A stretch of DNA of 64,000 nt, taken from positions 1 to 64,000 of the forward strand of contig BAXE01000014.1 of NCBI GenBank assembly GCA_001310415.1, written 5' to 3'. Position 1 is the stretch's first letter, and each line of letters begins with the position of its first letter. The position numbers and the translations under genes were made by a program. The notes under the pieces are model-generated. The model worked only from the letters and a program-made list of their open reading frames with translations. It had not been told where the DNA came from and made no database searches. Positions 20,697 through 30,457 of this stretch are shown piece after piece. The stretch is from Enterovibrio sp. JCM 19048 (GTDB lineage Bacteria > Pseudomonadota > Gammaproteobacteria > Enterobacterales > Vibrionaceae).

Positions 20697-21347
20697 ATGA
20701 AATTATACGAATCCGCCCCTGCACCAAGTGCGCGCAGGGTTTCGTTATTTCTTGCAGAAAAAGGTATCGAGATTCCCAGGGTACAAGTCGATACACGGGG
20801 TGGCGAAAACGTCACTGCCGAATTCAAAGCTATGAGCGTCAACGGCAAGATCCCCGTATTGGAACTTGCCGATGGCACCGCGATCAGTGAAACCATCGCT
20901 ATCTGTCGTTACCTGGATGCCGCCTTCCCAAGCGACCATCATTTGTTTGGGGATACGCCGCTGGCTATCGGGAAAGTGGAAATGTGGAACCGCATTGCAG
21001 AACTCCAGGGGTTGTTTCCCGCATTCCAGGCCTTTCGCAACATCACAGGCGTATTCAGTGATCGTGAACGCTGCGTAGAAGCGTGGGGAGAAGAGTCAAA
21101 ACAACGGGTTGAGGAATTTCTCCCCGTATTGGAATCGCGTCTTTCAGTTTCTACGTATCTTGCGGGTGAGCATTTCTCTGTTGCCGACATCACGGCATAC
21201 ATAATGTGTAGTTTTATCGCCAAGATTGATATTCATATTGATGAAACCTATCCCGCCATTCAGGCATGGCAGGCATCGCTGGATCAACGTGAAGCTTCGT
21301 GGCAGTCAACGCCAGTTAAGGTTTTGGAGAAAGGATTTAACAGATGA
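20697..21347 (+). CDS. Glutathione S-transferase family protein (first of two)
   Basis: A 216-residue cytosolic GST: thioredoxin-fold N-terminal half ([15 protein letters not shown] ... [12 protein letters not shown], with ISETIAI as the glutathione gamma-glutamyl binding motif) and an all-helical C-terminal half with the N-capping box-like [16 protein letters not shown] seven bases upstream fixes the ATG at 20697 although the frame is open a little further. The frame is intact and the stop overlaps the next GST as ATGA, so the two are co-translated. The substrate is unknown. Confidence 0.88.
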   Translation: MKLYESAPAPSARRVSLFLAEKGIEIPRVQVDTRGGENVTAEFKAMSVNGKIPVLELADGTAISETIAICRYLDAAFPSDHHLFGDTPLAIGKVEMWNRIAELQGLFPAFQAFRNITGVFSDRERCVEAWGEESKQRVEEFLPVLESRLSVSTYLAGEHFSVADITAYIMCSFIAKIDIHIDETYPAIQAWQASLDQREASWQSTPVKVLEKGFNR

Positions 21348-22011
21348 TTGAACTCTACACCGCAGGAACGCCTAACGGCCACAAGATATCCATTGCACTC
21401 GAAGAAATGGGGCTGCCCTACAATGTGCACGCACTGGATCTCTCCGCCTTAGAGCAAAAACAGCCAGAATATTTAGCTATTAATCCCAATGGCCGTATTC
21501 CGGCGATTATTGATAAAGACAATGACGATTTTGTCGTGTTTGAATCAGGCGCAATTTTGCTGTACCTGGCTGAGAAAACAGGAAAGTTTCTTCCTGCTGA
21601 CCCGAAAGCGCGCAGCAAAGTTATTCAGTGGTTGATGTTTCAAATGGGCGGCGTTGGGCCAATGATGGGGCAAGCCAATGTGTTTTACCGCTATTTCCCG
21701 GAGAAAATCCCGGCAGCCATTGAGCGCTACCAAACGAAGGCCGACGCCTGTTTGAAGTGATGGATGGTCAACTCGCGAAACACCCATACCTCGCCGGAGA
21801 CGACTACACCATTGCTGACATGGCTACCTGGCCTTGGGTGCGCATTCATGAATGGAGTGGTGTCGACATCACAGGCTTAAATAACCTGCAACGCTGGATA
21901 GATGAACTGGCTGCGCGACCTGCCTGTATTCGTGGATTGGAGGTGCCGGCTAAAACAGAAACCTCGGACGAAGAAAAGGCCAAGCAAACGTCCAAGATGG
22001 TGACTCGCTAA
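21344..22011 (+). CDS. Glutathione S-transferase, YfcG/YghU-like disulfide oxidoreductase, one frame break
   Basis: GST of the nu/YfcG type, which reduces disulfides with glutathione. The N-terminus [21 protein letters not shown] has the Thr-Pro-Asn motif typical of YfcG rather than a Tyr/Ser/Cys active site; NPNGRIPAI and [19 protein letters not shown] follow. The frame breaks at about 21733 (caaacg); one added A gives [16 protein letters not shown] and leads to [13 protein letters not shown]. Completed length is about 222 residues. Confidence 0.88.
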
Positions 22012-22023
22012 CTGCCGCATAGC

Positions 22024-22055
22024 AAAAAGCCGCCTGATTATGGCGGCTTTTTTTA
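22024..22055. terminator. Bidirectional terminator after the GST pair
   Basis: An 11-bp stem (aaaaagccgcc / ggcggcttttt, loop tgattat) with T tails on both strands, between the convergent GST operon and the HTH gene. Confidence 0.9.
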
Positions 22056-22400
22056 TACTTCTTTTTCGTACTCGATAAACACCTGGTTACCGGAATACTC
22101 GACTTTAGCGATGTTACCGTCAACCGTGATCGCAGTGCGCACAGTTATTGTTCCTTGCAAACCCATACCACGTTCGCTTTTCAGGCTTGGCAGAATCTGA
22201 TCGGGCTCAAGGCCAATTTCCCGGCAGAAACGGAACACAAAACCTTTCTCCAATGGCACATCACCACGCAGTGCGCGCGAAAAATCCAATTGGCTAATCC
22301 CCAGCCGCTTTGCCATTTCTATTTGGGTAATTCGGAGTTTGGCTTTGTAGGACATCCATGCCTGATAGAGTGATTGCCGATCCTGATAGGTAAATTCCAT
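22053..22400 (-). CDS. XRE/Cro-type helix-turn-helix regulator
   Basis: A 115-residue protein with an N-terminal Cro/C1-type HTH (LRITQIEMAKRLGISQLDFS, residues 22-41, then RALRGDVPLEKGFVFRFC) and a beta-rich C-terminal part (GTITVRTAITVDGNIAKVEY). The ATG at 22400 is chosen because GAGG lies six bases upstream and the HTH starts soon after, though the frame is open to 22505. It is divergent from the small gene at 22546. Targets unknown; not phage-associated here. Confidence 0.78.
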   Translation of the reverse strand: MEFTYQDRQSLYQAWMSYKAKLRITQIEMAKRLGISQLDFSRALRGDVPLEKGFVFRFCREIGLEPDQILPSLKSERGMGLQGTITVRTAITVDGNIAKVEYSGNQVFIEYEKEV

Positions 22401-22545
22401 GATGCCTCGCTTGCATTTCTTAATACCCCGAGGATAAATGCAACATGGCGCATTGATGTCAGCTAGGCGTAAACAACAGGTAAGCACTTGTCGAAACTGC
22501 GACACTCCGCTATTTTATCGCTGTCGACAATACAAGAGATTCACC

Positions 22546-22752
22546 ATGAGCCACAACCTAGCTTTACTTCCACCGGATGAGAAACAAAAGATCGAACTGG
22601 ACAAACAAGCGTCCTATGCTGTTTGGCAAGTGAAAAACGCGCTGGCGGACAAAAGCATTTTGGCAGAGCAGACACGCGCGATACATGATGAGAATGAACG
22701 CAGCCATTTCGTTGACTGCATCGACAAATATTCAAAAATGATGGGGCTATAA
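22546..22752 (+). CDS. Small conserved protein, DUF3283-like
   Basis: A 68-residue, highly charged, probably helical protein with no membrane segment (LLPPDEKQKIELDKQASYAV near the start, ending YSKMMGL). I think it belongs to DUF3283, a small Vibrionaceae family of unknown function, from its length and the N-terminal LLPP-EK--IELDKQAS pattern; this is from memory and not certain. The ATG at 22546 is the first start giving this pattern; the upstream part of the frame looks non-coding. Confidence 0.65.
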   Translation: MSHNLALLPPDEKQKIELDKQASYAVWQVKNALADKSILAEQTRAIHDENERSHFVDCIDKYSKMMGL

Positions 22753-22854
22753 GCCCATCGTTCTACTTCTCTCCCGCATTCCCAAACGGCTGTTTACAAA
22801 GGCCATGATAAAAAACAATCAATAAACCCTGTCATCACACCGCTTGGATAAATC

Positions 22855-23523
22855 TTACCGCTTGGTCAACAAGGCAACGTATTTGTTGCTGTCATCGCAA
22901 TACACGACCCTGCAATTAAAATTCTTGCTGTCAGCCACGCGGCGCAATGTCGACATGCCAATATCAAACCAAGGCACCTCTTCACTCACGCTGCCATCAA
23001 ATTCGAACGTGAGGTGACGTGTCCGGTAACCTTCGTAACGCAGATTTTCAGAGCTTAAAATCAAGCGCCCACCCGGGTATAAGTTGCGGTGCGCAAGATT
23101 TAGAAAATGGAAAAAATTGCGTATGTTGCCGAGTTGACCAATCACACCACGTAACGCCAGCCAGGTGAAAGTGCGGTCAAACATTGGGTGTTGATCAAAA
23201 AGGTGACCGCAAATAACAGACGGCACGCCACGCTGGTGCATGATGGCACACGCAATTGGCGAGTTATCAATGGATGTGACTTTCATTCCTTTTGCCAACA
23301 GGTAAAGAGAATGTTCCCCACTGCTGGCACCGATATTCAGTACGCTGCGCCGACAATACGAAAGCGCGATCCTATCTGTAGCAACATCTTCCGGGCGACG
23401 GAAAAAATCGGACGTCGGTATCACCGACGTACCGTTATTCTCCCTGACAATCAATTTCCCTGATTTGTTGCCGTTGTAATAGCTGGCAAGCGCAGTACCA
23501 AACACTTCAACAACACTTTGCAT
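22855..23523 (-). CDS. SAM-dependent methyltransferase
   Basis: An intact 222-residue class I methyltransferase. Motif I is VLNIGASSGEHSLYL (about residues 61-75; the usual D/E-x-G-x-G-x-G is slightly changed), followed by the acidic strand end VTSIDNSPIA (motif II), and motif near LYPGGRLILSSENL. The substrate is unknown; the segment FFHFLNLAHRNLYPGG is typical of small-molecule methyltransferases. It is monocistronic. Confidence 0.75.
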   Translation of the reverse strand: MQSVVEVFGTALASYYNGNKSGKLIVRENNGTSVIPTSDFFRRPEDVATDRIALSYCRRSVLNIGASSGEHSLYLLAKGMKVTSIDNSPIACAIMHQRGVPSVICGHLFDQHPMFDRTFTWLALRGVIGQLGNIRNFFHFLNLAHRNLYPGGRLILSSENLRYEGYRTRHLTFEFDGSVSEEVPWFDIGMSTLRRVADSKNFNCRVVYCDDSNKYVALLTKR

Positions 23524-23634
23524 GGCCTTTCCCTCTGTTATTCAACTAAGAGAATACTGCTTGGCGTTACAGAAGAGTGTCTCAATTACAAAACATACAA
23601 ACGGTATAAGAAGAAAGTGTGAAGGATTATTAGA

Positions 23635-25260
23635 CTAGCCTGAAACAGCATGATTTGTGTGTGACATTTTCCGCTCACGCTTGTTGAGATACATGGTTTT
23701 GTCAGCATCGCTAAGCCATTGTTCACTCGACAAAACATCCGGCGTCAATTCTTTTGCTCCCAAACTGATGGCAACTCGCATGTTTGGCGGCAGGTATTCA
23801 CATTCAATATCACGCCCTAAACGTTCCAAGATTTGGGGAATTTCTGATTGGGCAGTATGACGCAGTAACACAACAAACTCATCGCCCCCAATTCTGCCAG
23901 CCACATCAGATTCGCGGATATTGCGGGTAAGGTGCTCAGCAATACAGACCAGCACCTTGTCACCAATCTCATGACCATAAGTGTCATTGATCGCTTTAAA
24001 TCCGTCAGCATCAATATAAACCAGGACAGATGGGTCGCCAGTGACCGTAAATTCCTGATAGGTGTCGCGTACGTCACTGATGATAGCGTGACGGGACTTA
24101 ATGCCGGTGAGCGTGTCGTATTCCACCAGTTCACGCAGCTTTTTAGCCATCACAACCACGCTGTCGCGCTGATCAACTTCTGCTGTGATATCAGTTTGCG
24201 TTCCTACTCGGTATATAAGGTCACCATTGCCATCAAACACACTGTTGCCGCTGTCACGAATGTGTTTGATCCGGCCATCCGGGAACAAGAGGCGGTAATT
24301 GATCCGCCAGGAGTCCTGGGAGTCGCAAAATCTTGTTCTTGCCACCAAATCACGATCAGCCGGATGAACACGATCCAAAAATGCCCTGGCATCGCCGTAA
24401 AGTGCTTCAACCCGTTCTTCCCACACGGTATTGAAACAGCGGTTGACGTAATACAGGCGCATTGGATCAGGGCCGGAGATCCAAACAACTGAACTGACGT
24501 TTTCCGCGATCGCCCTGAACCTGCGCTCAGACGTTGCAATCACTTCATGTAACTGCTTCTCTTCATGAATATCGAAAACGGCAATCAGAAACTGTGTTTG
24601 TTGCGTGATTTGGCAGGTCACACAGGAAACAAAGGTCCTGGCCCAAATATGGTGCCCCTTTTTATGCACGTAGCGTTTGTCCACGCGATACTGGGCACTG
24701 CAACCCAGTTCGAGCCCTGACCGCAATGGCTTTTCGCGGTTGGCATCTGCATCGAAGGTGACATCAAACTCTGTTTGCTTAAAAAGCGCTTCCTCTTCCT
24801 CATAACCAAGGAGACGCAAAAATGCCTGGTTGGCATTGATAAACTGCCCACTGGCATCAATTCGCACCATACCCATGGGCAGACGGTTTAATAAGGCTTC
24901 ATTGACACTGTCATCGTTTTGATAAGGGGTAAGTGCAGCAATATAGGTATACGATGGTTTGGTGTCGGCAATTGACATCTTAAGCACATAGAGCTTTCGG
25001 TTGTCCGCAAACCTCACCAAACGTGTGTATGGGGACAGTTTTTCTCTGGGCTCTTGGGAGGCATTAAAATACGTTGAAGACTCTTGCCAAACAGGCGCGC
25101 TCATAATATCGTCGAGCGCCCATTCCCTGCTGCTGTAGCGAAAAAGCCCCTCGCAGGCCCGGTTAGTGTGAATAACATCGCCTGACGCATTAAGAAGAAA
25201 CATAGGCACAGGCGCATTATCAAAGAAATGCAACTGTGATTGGCTCTGCATCTGAAACAT
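23635..25260 (-). CDS. PAS-PAS-PAS-GGDEF diguanylate cyclase
   Basis: A 541-residue cytoplasmic signalling protein. Three PAS domains can be followed: residues about 8-115 (HFFDNAPVPMFLLNASG), 125-240 (LPMGMVRIDASGQFINANQAF, plus PAC) and 250-365 (AIAENVSSVVWISGPDP ... VGTQTDITAE). The GGDEF domain (about 375-535) has an intact active site GRIGGDEFVVLL and an RESD inhibitory I-site exactly five residues ahead, so c-di-GMP synthesis with product inhibition is likely. No membrane segment or HAMP is visible. The frame is intact. Confidence 0.9.
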   Translation of the reverse strand: MFQMQSQSQLHFFDNAPVPMFLLNASGDVIHTNRACEGLFRYSSREWALDDIMSAPVWQESSTYFNASQEPREKLSPYTRLVRFADNRKLYVLKMSIADTKPSYTYIAALTPYQNDDSVNEALLNRLPMGMVRIDASGQFINANQAFLRLLGYEEEEALFKQTEFDVTFDADANREKPLRSGLELGCSAQYRVDKRYVHKKGHHIWARTFVSCVTCQITQQTQFLIAVFDIHEEKQLHEVIATSERRFRAIAENVSSVVWISGPDPMRLYYVNRCFNTVWEERVEALYGDARAFLDRVHPADRDLVARTRFCDSQDSWRINYRLLFPDGRIKHIRDSGNSVFDGNGDLIYRVGTQTDITAEVDQRDSVVVMAKKLRELVEYDTLTGIKSRHAIISDVRDTYQEFTVTGDPSVLVYIDADGFKAINDTYGHEIGDKVLVCIAEHLTRNIRESDVAGRIGGDEFVVLLRHTAQSEIPQILERLGRDIECEYLPPNMRVAISLGAKELTPDVLSSEQWLSDADKTMYLNKRERKMSHTNHAVSG

Positions 25261-25418
25261 CCGGGTCTTCTACTTCCTTAAATAGTATGCCGTGCGGCAC
25301 AAATAAGAACGAATTCAAAATATCGAGCGCCGAACTCAAGCAACATACTAGCGATGACTCACGTAGACATTTGTCTCACATTTAGGGATCCCGCGTGGTT
25401 TTAACGTTTTTACCCCCT

Positions 25419-26082
25419 TCAAACACTGCCCGGGTATGGCAAGTGTCCAACTTTTACCCAAAGTAATGTGTCTTCTTCTGCGTAAGGGTCGTGTTCAAAC
25501 ATATGGGGATGTCGGAGCCAGGTGCCCGCTTTGTACCGCCCAAACTCATCTCGTACTCGCCACTGAGTACCAACACTTCTTCACCACAAAAATGGGAAAT
25601 AGTAAAAAAGTGGCTGCCTGCTGGCCATTTGATCAGCGCTACCTGTTCACCGTTGAACTCGTGGAGTGGAAAGATACGTAGTTTTCCCTGACCATCAATC
25701 CAACCGTCTTCCTTATTGGTGTCGATAACGACCTGGTGATGGTCATGTGCTGAGAACTGGTGCAGTTTAACCAGCAAGGTGCACCCTTCCTTACTGAAAG
25801 GTGTATGACTGCTTCCTGGCGGGTTCCGAAGATATGTTCCCGCGGGGTATTCACCATGTTCGTCGGCAAAAACGCCATCGAGAACCAAATTTCTTCTCCA
25901 AGGGGGTGTTCATGCGGTGTGAACTGGGTATTCGGGCCATATTTCACAATGCTGGTTGCATGCCCGCGCTCCGCTTCCTCTCGGGCAAGCGGCTTTCTGA
26001 AGACGCCTTTCACAGGCGAAGGCTGCCAGTCAATGTTATTGGTGTCGACCACCACCCTCTCATCAAATTGCATATTCAGCAT
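25419..26082 (-). CDS. Double-cupin protein, ChrR-like, two frame breaks
   Basis: A protein with two tandem cupin_7/ChrR-type cupins. The first has HEHPLGEEIWVLDGVFADEHG and YPAGTYLRNPPGSSH; the second EEVLVLSGEYEDEFGRYKAG and TWLRHPHMFEH, each with the His/Glu metal ligands. Two single-base additions are needed, at about 25886 (gggtt) and 25546, after which it ends at 25419 with about 221 residues. In ChrR anti-sigma factors such a cupin senses singlet oxygen, but the N-terminal anti-sigma domain is absent here, so this is a stand-alone cupin. Confidence 0.8.
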
Positions 26083-26293
26083 AAGACAGCCCTCAAACTG
26101 GGAATAACGGGAAATCTGGGGAGCGTTGTTGCCCGGTTTCGACTTGCTGTATCAACAATGTAGTAATTTCTGGTATGCCGCTTCGTCGCATTCATTGGAA
26201 CTAAGGCATTTAGTTTAGGGTATGAAGATATTCTCATATACGTCTGAATAAACAGGACTTGCTTAAACAAACGGCTGAATAAACACCAGACGC

Positions 26294-26319
26294 AAAAAAG
26301 CCAGCTTTCGCTGGCTTTT
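26294..26319 (-). terminator. Terminator of the DEAD-box helicase gene
   Basis: Stem aaaagccagc / gctggctttt with loop tttc, followed on the minus strand by TTTTTTGCG. It sits about 28 bases past the helicase stop codon. Confidence 0.87.
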
Positions 26320-26346
26320 CATTTATTTAGCTTTTAAGCGTTACTA

Positions 26347-28253
26347 TTACGCTTCGGTGTGACGACGCTCACCACGGAATGAACGACGGTCGCCACCACG
26401 GTCGCGGTCAAAACGACGCTCGCCACGTTCACCATTACGGTCACCACGAGGAGCACGGTTGCCTTCGCGGTCACCACGTGGGCCACGAGGGCCACGGTCA
26501 TCAAAGCGACGTGGACCGCGCTCACCACCGTTACGGTCACCGCCAGTGCGACGACGTGGTGGAGACATGTCTACGTGACCTTCAACCAGTTGCGCGTCGG
26601 TCGCTTTCTGACGGATACGCAGTTGTTTCAGTTGACCCAGGATCTCTTTAGGCATTTTCTTCGGCAGCTGAACGTAGGTGTGACCTGTTGCCAGCTTGAT
26701 TGAACCGATGAATTGCTTCTCCAGACCCAGTTCGTTTGCGATTGCGCCAACGATGTCTTTAACCTGAACGCCTTGGTCACGGCCAACTTGCAGTTGGTAA
26801 GTGTCCCAGTCTGCCGCATTGTAGCTGCGACGTTCGCCACGCTCACCGCGCTCTGAACGGTCACGTGGACCACGATCATCACGACGGGTTTCACGACGCT
26901 TGCTGTCACGTTCCATTGCCGCAATCATTGGATCTGGACCGGTGTAGAACAGTGGGCGTTTGCCTTGCTGACGCTGAAGCAGCATTGCTGCCAGAGTCGC
27001 GGTGTCAACTTCGATCTGCTCTTGCAGTTTCTCGATCAGACCTACGAATGCTTCCAGGTTGTCAGACTCTTTCTGCTCTGCCAGATCAGTTGCCAGACGT
27101 GCCAGACGCGCTTCCGCTACTTTGTCACGCATTGGAAGTTGGATTTCTTCCATACGGGTAGAAGTAACACGCTCGATGGTACGCAGCATACGGATTTGGT
27201 TAGTGCGAACCAGCAGGATTGCTTTACCTGCACGTCCCGCACGACCGGTACGACCGATACGGTGGATGTATGACTCAACATCGAATGGGATGTCGTAGTT
27301 GAATACGTGGGTGATACGTGGAACGTCCAGACCACGAGCAACAACGTCAGTCGCAACCAGAATATCGATTACGCCACGTTTGATGTGGTCTACTGTGCGC
27401 TCACGCAGTGACTGTGGAATGTCACCGTGCAGTGCTGCAGCTTTAAAGCCACGTGCACACAGCCAATCAGCCAGACGCTCGGTATCCTGACGGGTACGTA
27501 CGAATACGATAGATGCGTCAGTTTCTTCAGTTTCCAGAAGACGAGCCATTGCTTCGTCTTTCTCCACGCCCTTCACTACCCAGAACTGCTGCTCTACTTT
27601 CTCAACAGTACGGTTGCTGCCTGCAACGTCAATGCGTGCAGGTTCGCGCAGGAAGCGGTCAACGATTTCTTTAACCATTGGAGGCATGGTTGCAGAGAAC
27701 AGCACGCGTTGTGCAGTTTCTGGTGCTTGTTCCATGATCCAAGTAACGTCGTCAACGAAGCCCATTTTCAGCATTTCATCGGCTTCATCCAGAACGAAAG
27801 TATGTACTTCGTCCAGTTGCAGACGTTCACGGTTAATCAGTCTTTCACACGACCCGGAGTACCAACAACAATGTGAGCACCGCTGCGCAGAGCACGCATT
27901 TGATCAACGATAGATGCACCACCGTAGATCTCCAGCACTTTCAGACCATTGATGTTTTGGCCCAGCAGTTTAACTTCAGCAGCTACCTGAATAGCCAGCT
28001 CACGGGTTGGAGCCATTACGATTGCCTGAGGCTTGTGTTGGTTCAGATCCAGCTTGTTCAGCAGTGGAAGAGAGAAAGCCGCAGTTTTACCGGTACCGGT
28101 TTGTGCCTTACCCAGTGCATCTACACCGGTAAGAAGAAGAGGAATCGAAGCCGCCTGAATAGGAGTCGGCGATACGAAGCCGATTGCGTCAAGAGCGGAA
28201 AGGATGTTTTCAGCCAGTTCTAGCTGACGAAATTCTGTAACAGTATCTTGCAT
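26347..28253 (-). CDS. deaD: DeaD/CsdA-type DEAD-box RNA helicase, one frame break
   Basis: A cold-shock/ribosome-assembly RNA helicase. Motifs in order: Q motif (PTPIQAASIP), I (AQTGTGKT), Ia (APTRELA), II (LDEADEML), III (SATMP), V (VATDVVARGLD) and VI (HRIGRTGRAG), then the DbpA-like RNA-binding domain (VGAIANELGLEKQFIGSI) and a C-terminal tail rich in Arg, Gly and Asp of about 70 residues. The frame breaks at about 27837 (aaagactgatt); one added C gives VKDLINRERLQLDEVHTFV. The ATG at 28253 (MQDTVTEF) is preferred over one seven codons upstream. Completed length about 635 residues. Confidence 0.9.
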
Positions 28254-28551
28254 TGGGATCCAATATATAGACAAAAAAAACGGGCCCTGCTAGCGGTTTC
28301 GCACTGTTATTTTTCACTGATACAGGGTCACTACTGAAAATATGGTGACATCCTACTCGCTGTAACAGTATCTAACGCTACGGGCCTCGACAAATAAGGC
28401 GTGCATTCTGCGCCACTAGACCAAAAAAAGCCAGAAAAAATTGAACAACTTCACAATTCTTTCTACGACTGATGGCTTTTTGACTGCAAAAGATTATTTA
28501 GGTAGCAATCTGCTGATAATACGAGCAGCAAACAACGGGTGATTCAAAGAC
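28254..28551. other. Leader/intergenic region upstream of deaD
   Basis: About 300 bases between the helicase and the GAF-GGDEF gene, both on the minus strand. Cold-shock deaD genes often have long 5' untranslated leaders, so much of this may be transcribed leader (inference). An inverted repeat ctgct ... agcag near 28511-28529 is the only other structure I see. Confidence 0.35.
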
Positions 28552-30215
28552 TTAATCGATACAGACGCGGTTTTGCCCCAGCTCAACAGCCGTCGTTTTC
28601 AACTTTTCTGCCTTTTTCATCAGGTTTCGTTTAGTCGTAAACAGCGAAGCGGTGTTCAGCGTGACCCCTATGCTGATAGTGACGCGGTCATAATACTTCG
28701 ACGTCGCGTGCAAGATATTCAGTTTATTGACAGCTTGTACCATACCTTCCGCCAATTCCCGGATGTAAATATCATCATCATGACCAACCAACAGCGAATA
28801 CTGGCCGTGTTGGTTGTAAACCAACATACTCAATGGCTCCTTTTCAAGCAACTCGTCGAACCGCCTCGCCAACTTCTTTACCAATGTACAGGTTGCCATT
28901 TCACCATAGGTTTTTCGATAAGCCCGAAAACTGTCGATATTTACCGCAAAGGCGGCCACTTTTTTCTTTTCCTTCTTGGCCTGGTTGAGAAAACCGTCCA
29001 GACAGGAAGTGAAGTAGTGCGTGTTTGGTAGGCCAGTTTTGTTGTCGACAGTGCCATCCAGCGTTCCTGCCGTTGGGTAAGTGCCGACTGACGGCTAAGT
29101 TTGTTTAGCTTATCCTCCAGTTCACCGCAGCGCACCTGCAGCCTCTCACTGCGCGCCAAAGCCGCTTCGGTTTCCCTGAGCTTTACGATTTTTTGGCAAA
29201 CCGACGCAGCAAGCAGTTTAATCGCTTCCTTTTTCGGTTGATCTAACTGGGTCCGGTATAAAAGGTTGTCCGCCGCTATCCAGCCAATGCATTCATCACC
29301 GTCCCACATCGCCATCATAATATTCCAGCCAATGCCTACCTGTTTCTTACCAAAGTAGAGGGGAACATTTTCTTTGACGATCAGTTCGTTTTGCTTGGTA
29401 AACGCTTCTTCCATGAAAAGGGTGTTTGGCATCTCTTGCTGGAAGTCCGAACGGTCTACCACATTACCATTGGGATCGGTGCCCCACGTTCCCCACATGG
29501 TTGCGGTATCCATATCACACAGGAAGATCCCCATTCGGTCGATCTGTAGCTTCTCCCGACCCAACTCAATGGCGATACGACACAGCGAATGAATCGACGT
29601 CGCTTTGGTAAAGCGCAGTGAAATCTCGTGCAGCGACTTCATATAGCTAAGTTGAGATGCCAGAGTGCGGTTATTCAACGCCAGGTCCAGCTCGCTTTGG
29701 CGGTTAGATGCTTTTTGCTGGCTCAGTCGGTGTGACAGGATTTTACAACGGAGGTAATTGTCTGCGTCTTTCAGCAACCAGTTAAACTGGTCGGGGTGAA
29801 ACTGAGGACGTTCGGTGTGGCGTTCTGCTTCAAGGAGCAAATATCCCAATTTGTCTTCTTTTTTATAGAGCGGAATGATGGTGTGTTCCCAGGTAATATT
29901 GTCCTTGGACCAACCTGCATTAAAAGACGCATTGGTAATAAAAGAGAAATGGTGTTGGTGGTCTTCAACCAGTCGAGGCAAATCCAGGGCATAGCCACTA
30001 TATTCTTCCACCGGTTTAAAGCCTGCATAGAAATGGAAAACGTTTTGGGTGCGACTGGATGCGAGCTTCAACTCATCGTCGATATAGATAAACAACGCAC
30101 TGTTTACCACATCATGCTTTCGCGCAAGTCGCTCAAAAACCGCTTCACACCACTCTTGCAGTGAGCTGTTTACACGTATTGATTCCTTTACCCGCTCTAC
30201 CTGTGCACTTTCCAT
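28552..30215 (-). CDS. GAF-domain protein with degenerate GGDEF domain, one frame break
   Basis: A signalling protein of about 554 residues. The N-terminal half (1-170) is GAF-like or related sensor sequence, then a central GAF domain (about 205-345, from LHEISLRFTKATSIHSL to LLAASVCQKIV), a coiled coil (ETEALARSERLQVRCGELE) and a C-terminal GGDEF fold. The break at about 29058 is repaired by one base and gives DNKTGLPNTHYF, the normal GGDEF start. The active-site GGDEF is replaced (QHGQYSLLVG), and no RxxD I-site stands ahead, so the domain is probably not a cyclase and may act as a c-di-GMP or GTP sensor. Confidence 0.78.
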
Positions 30216-30399
30216 AGAAACACACTATTTTCCCGCCGTTATTCCGATGTCCATCTTGTCATCAAAAACGAATTTCGCATCCGTGTTACATGAACTTTGA
30301 GAGTAAAGGCTAATTTTTTGGGCATGACTGATAACCAATGTGAATCCGATCGACTGCACCCGACCCCATTTGTGTCATCGAGTATTAATAAGGGATAAC

Positions 30400-30428
30400 T
30401 TGGTTTTGCCTTCCCGAATCCGTATAGT
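30400..30428 (+). promoter_or_regulatory. Candidate sigma-70 promoter of rnb
   Basis: TTGGTT and TATAGT separated by 17 bases, with the -10 box 29 bases before the rnb ATG. Spacing and sequence fit a housekeeping promoter; the start site is not shown by the sequence. Confidence 0.6.
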
Positions 30429-30457
30429 GTGGCCGTTCACAATCTGAGACCATACGA

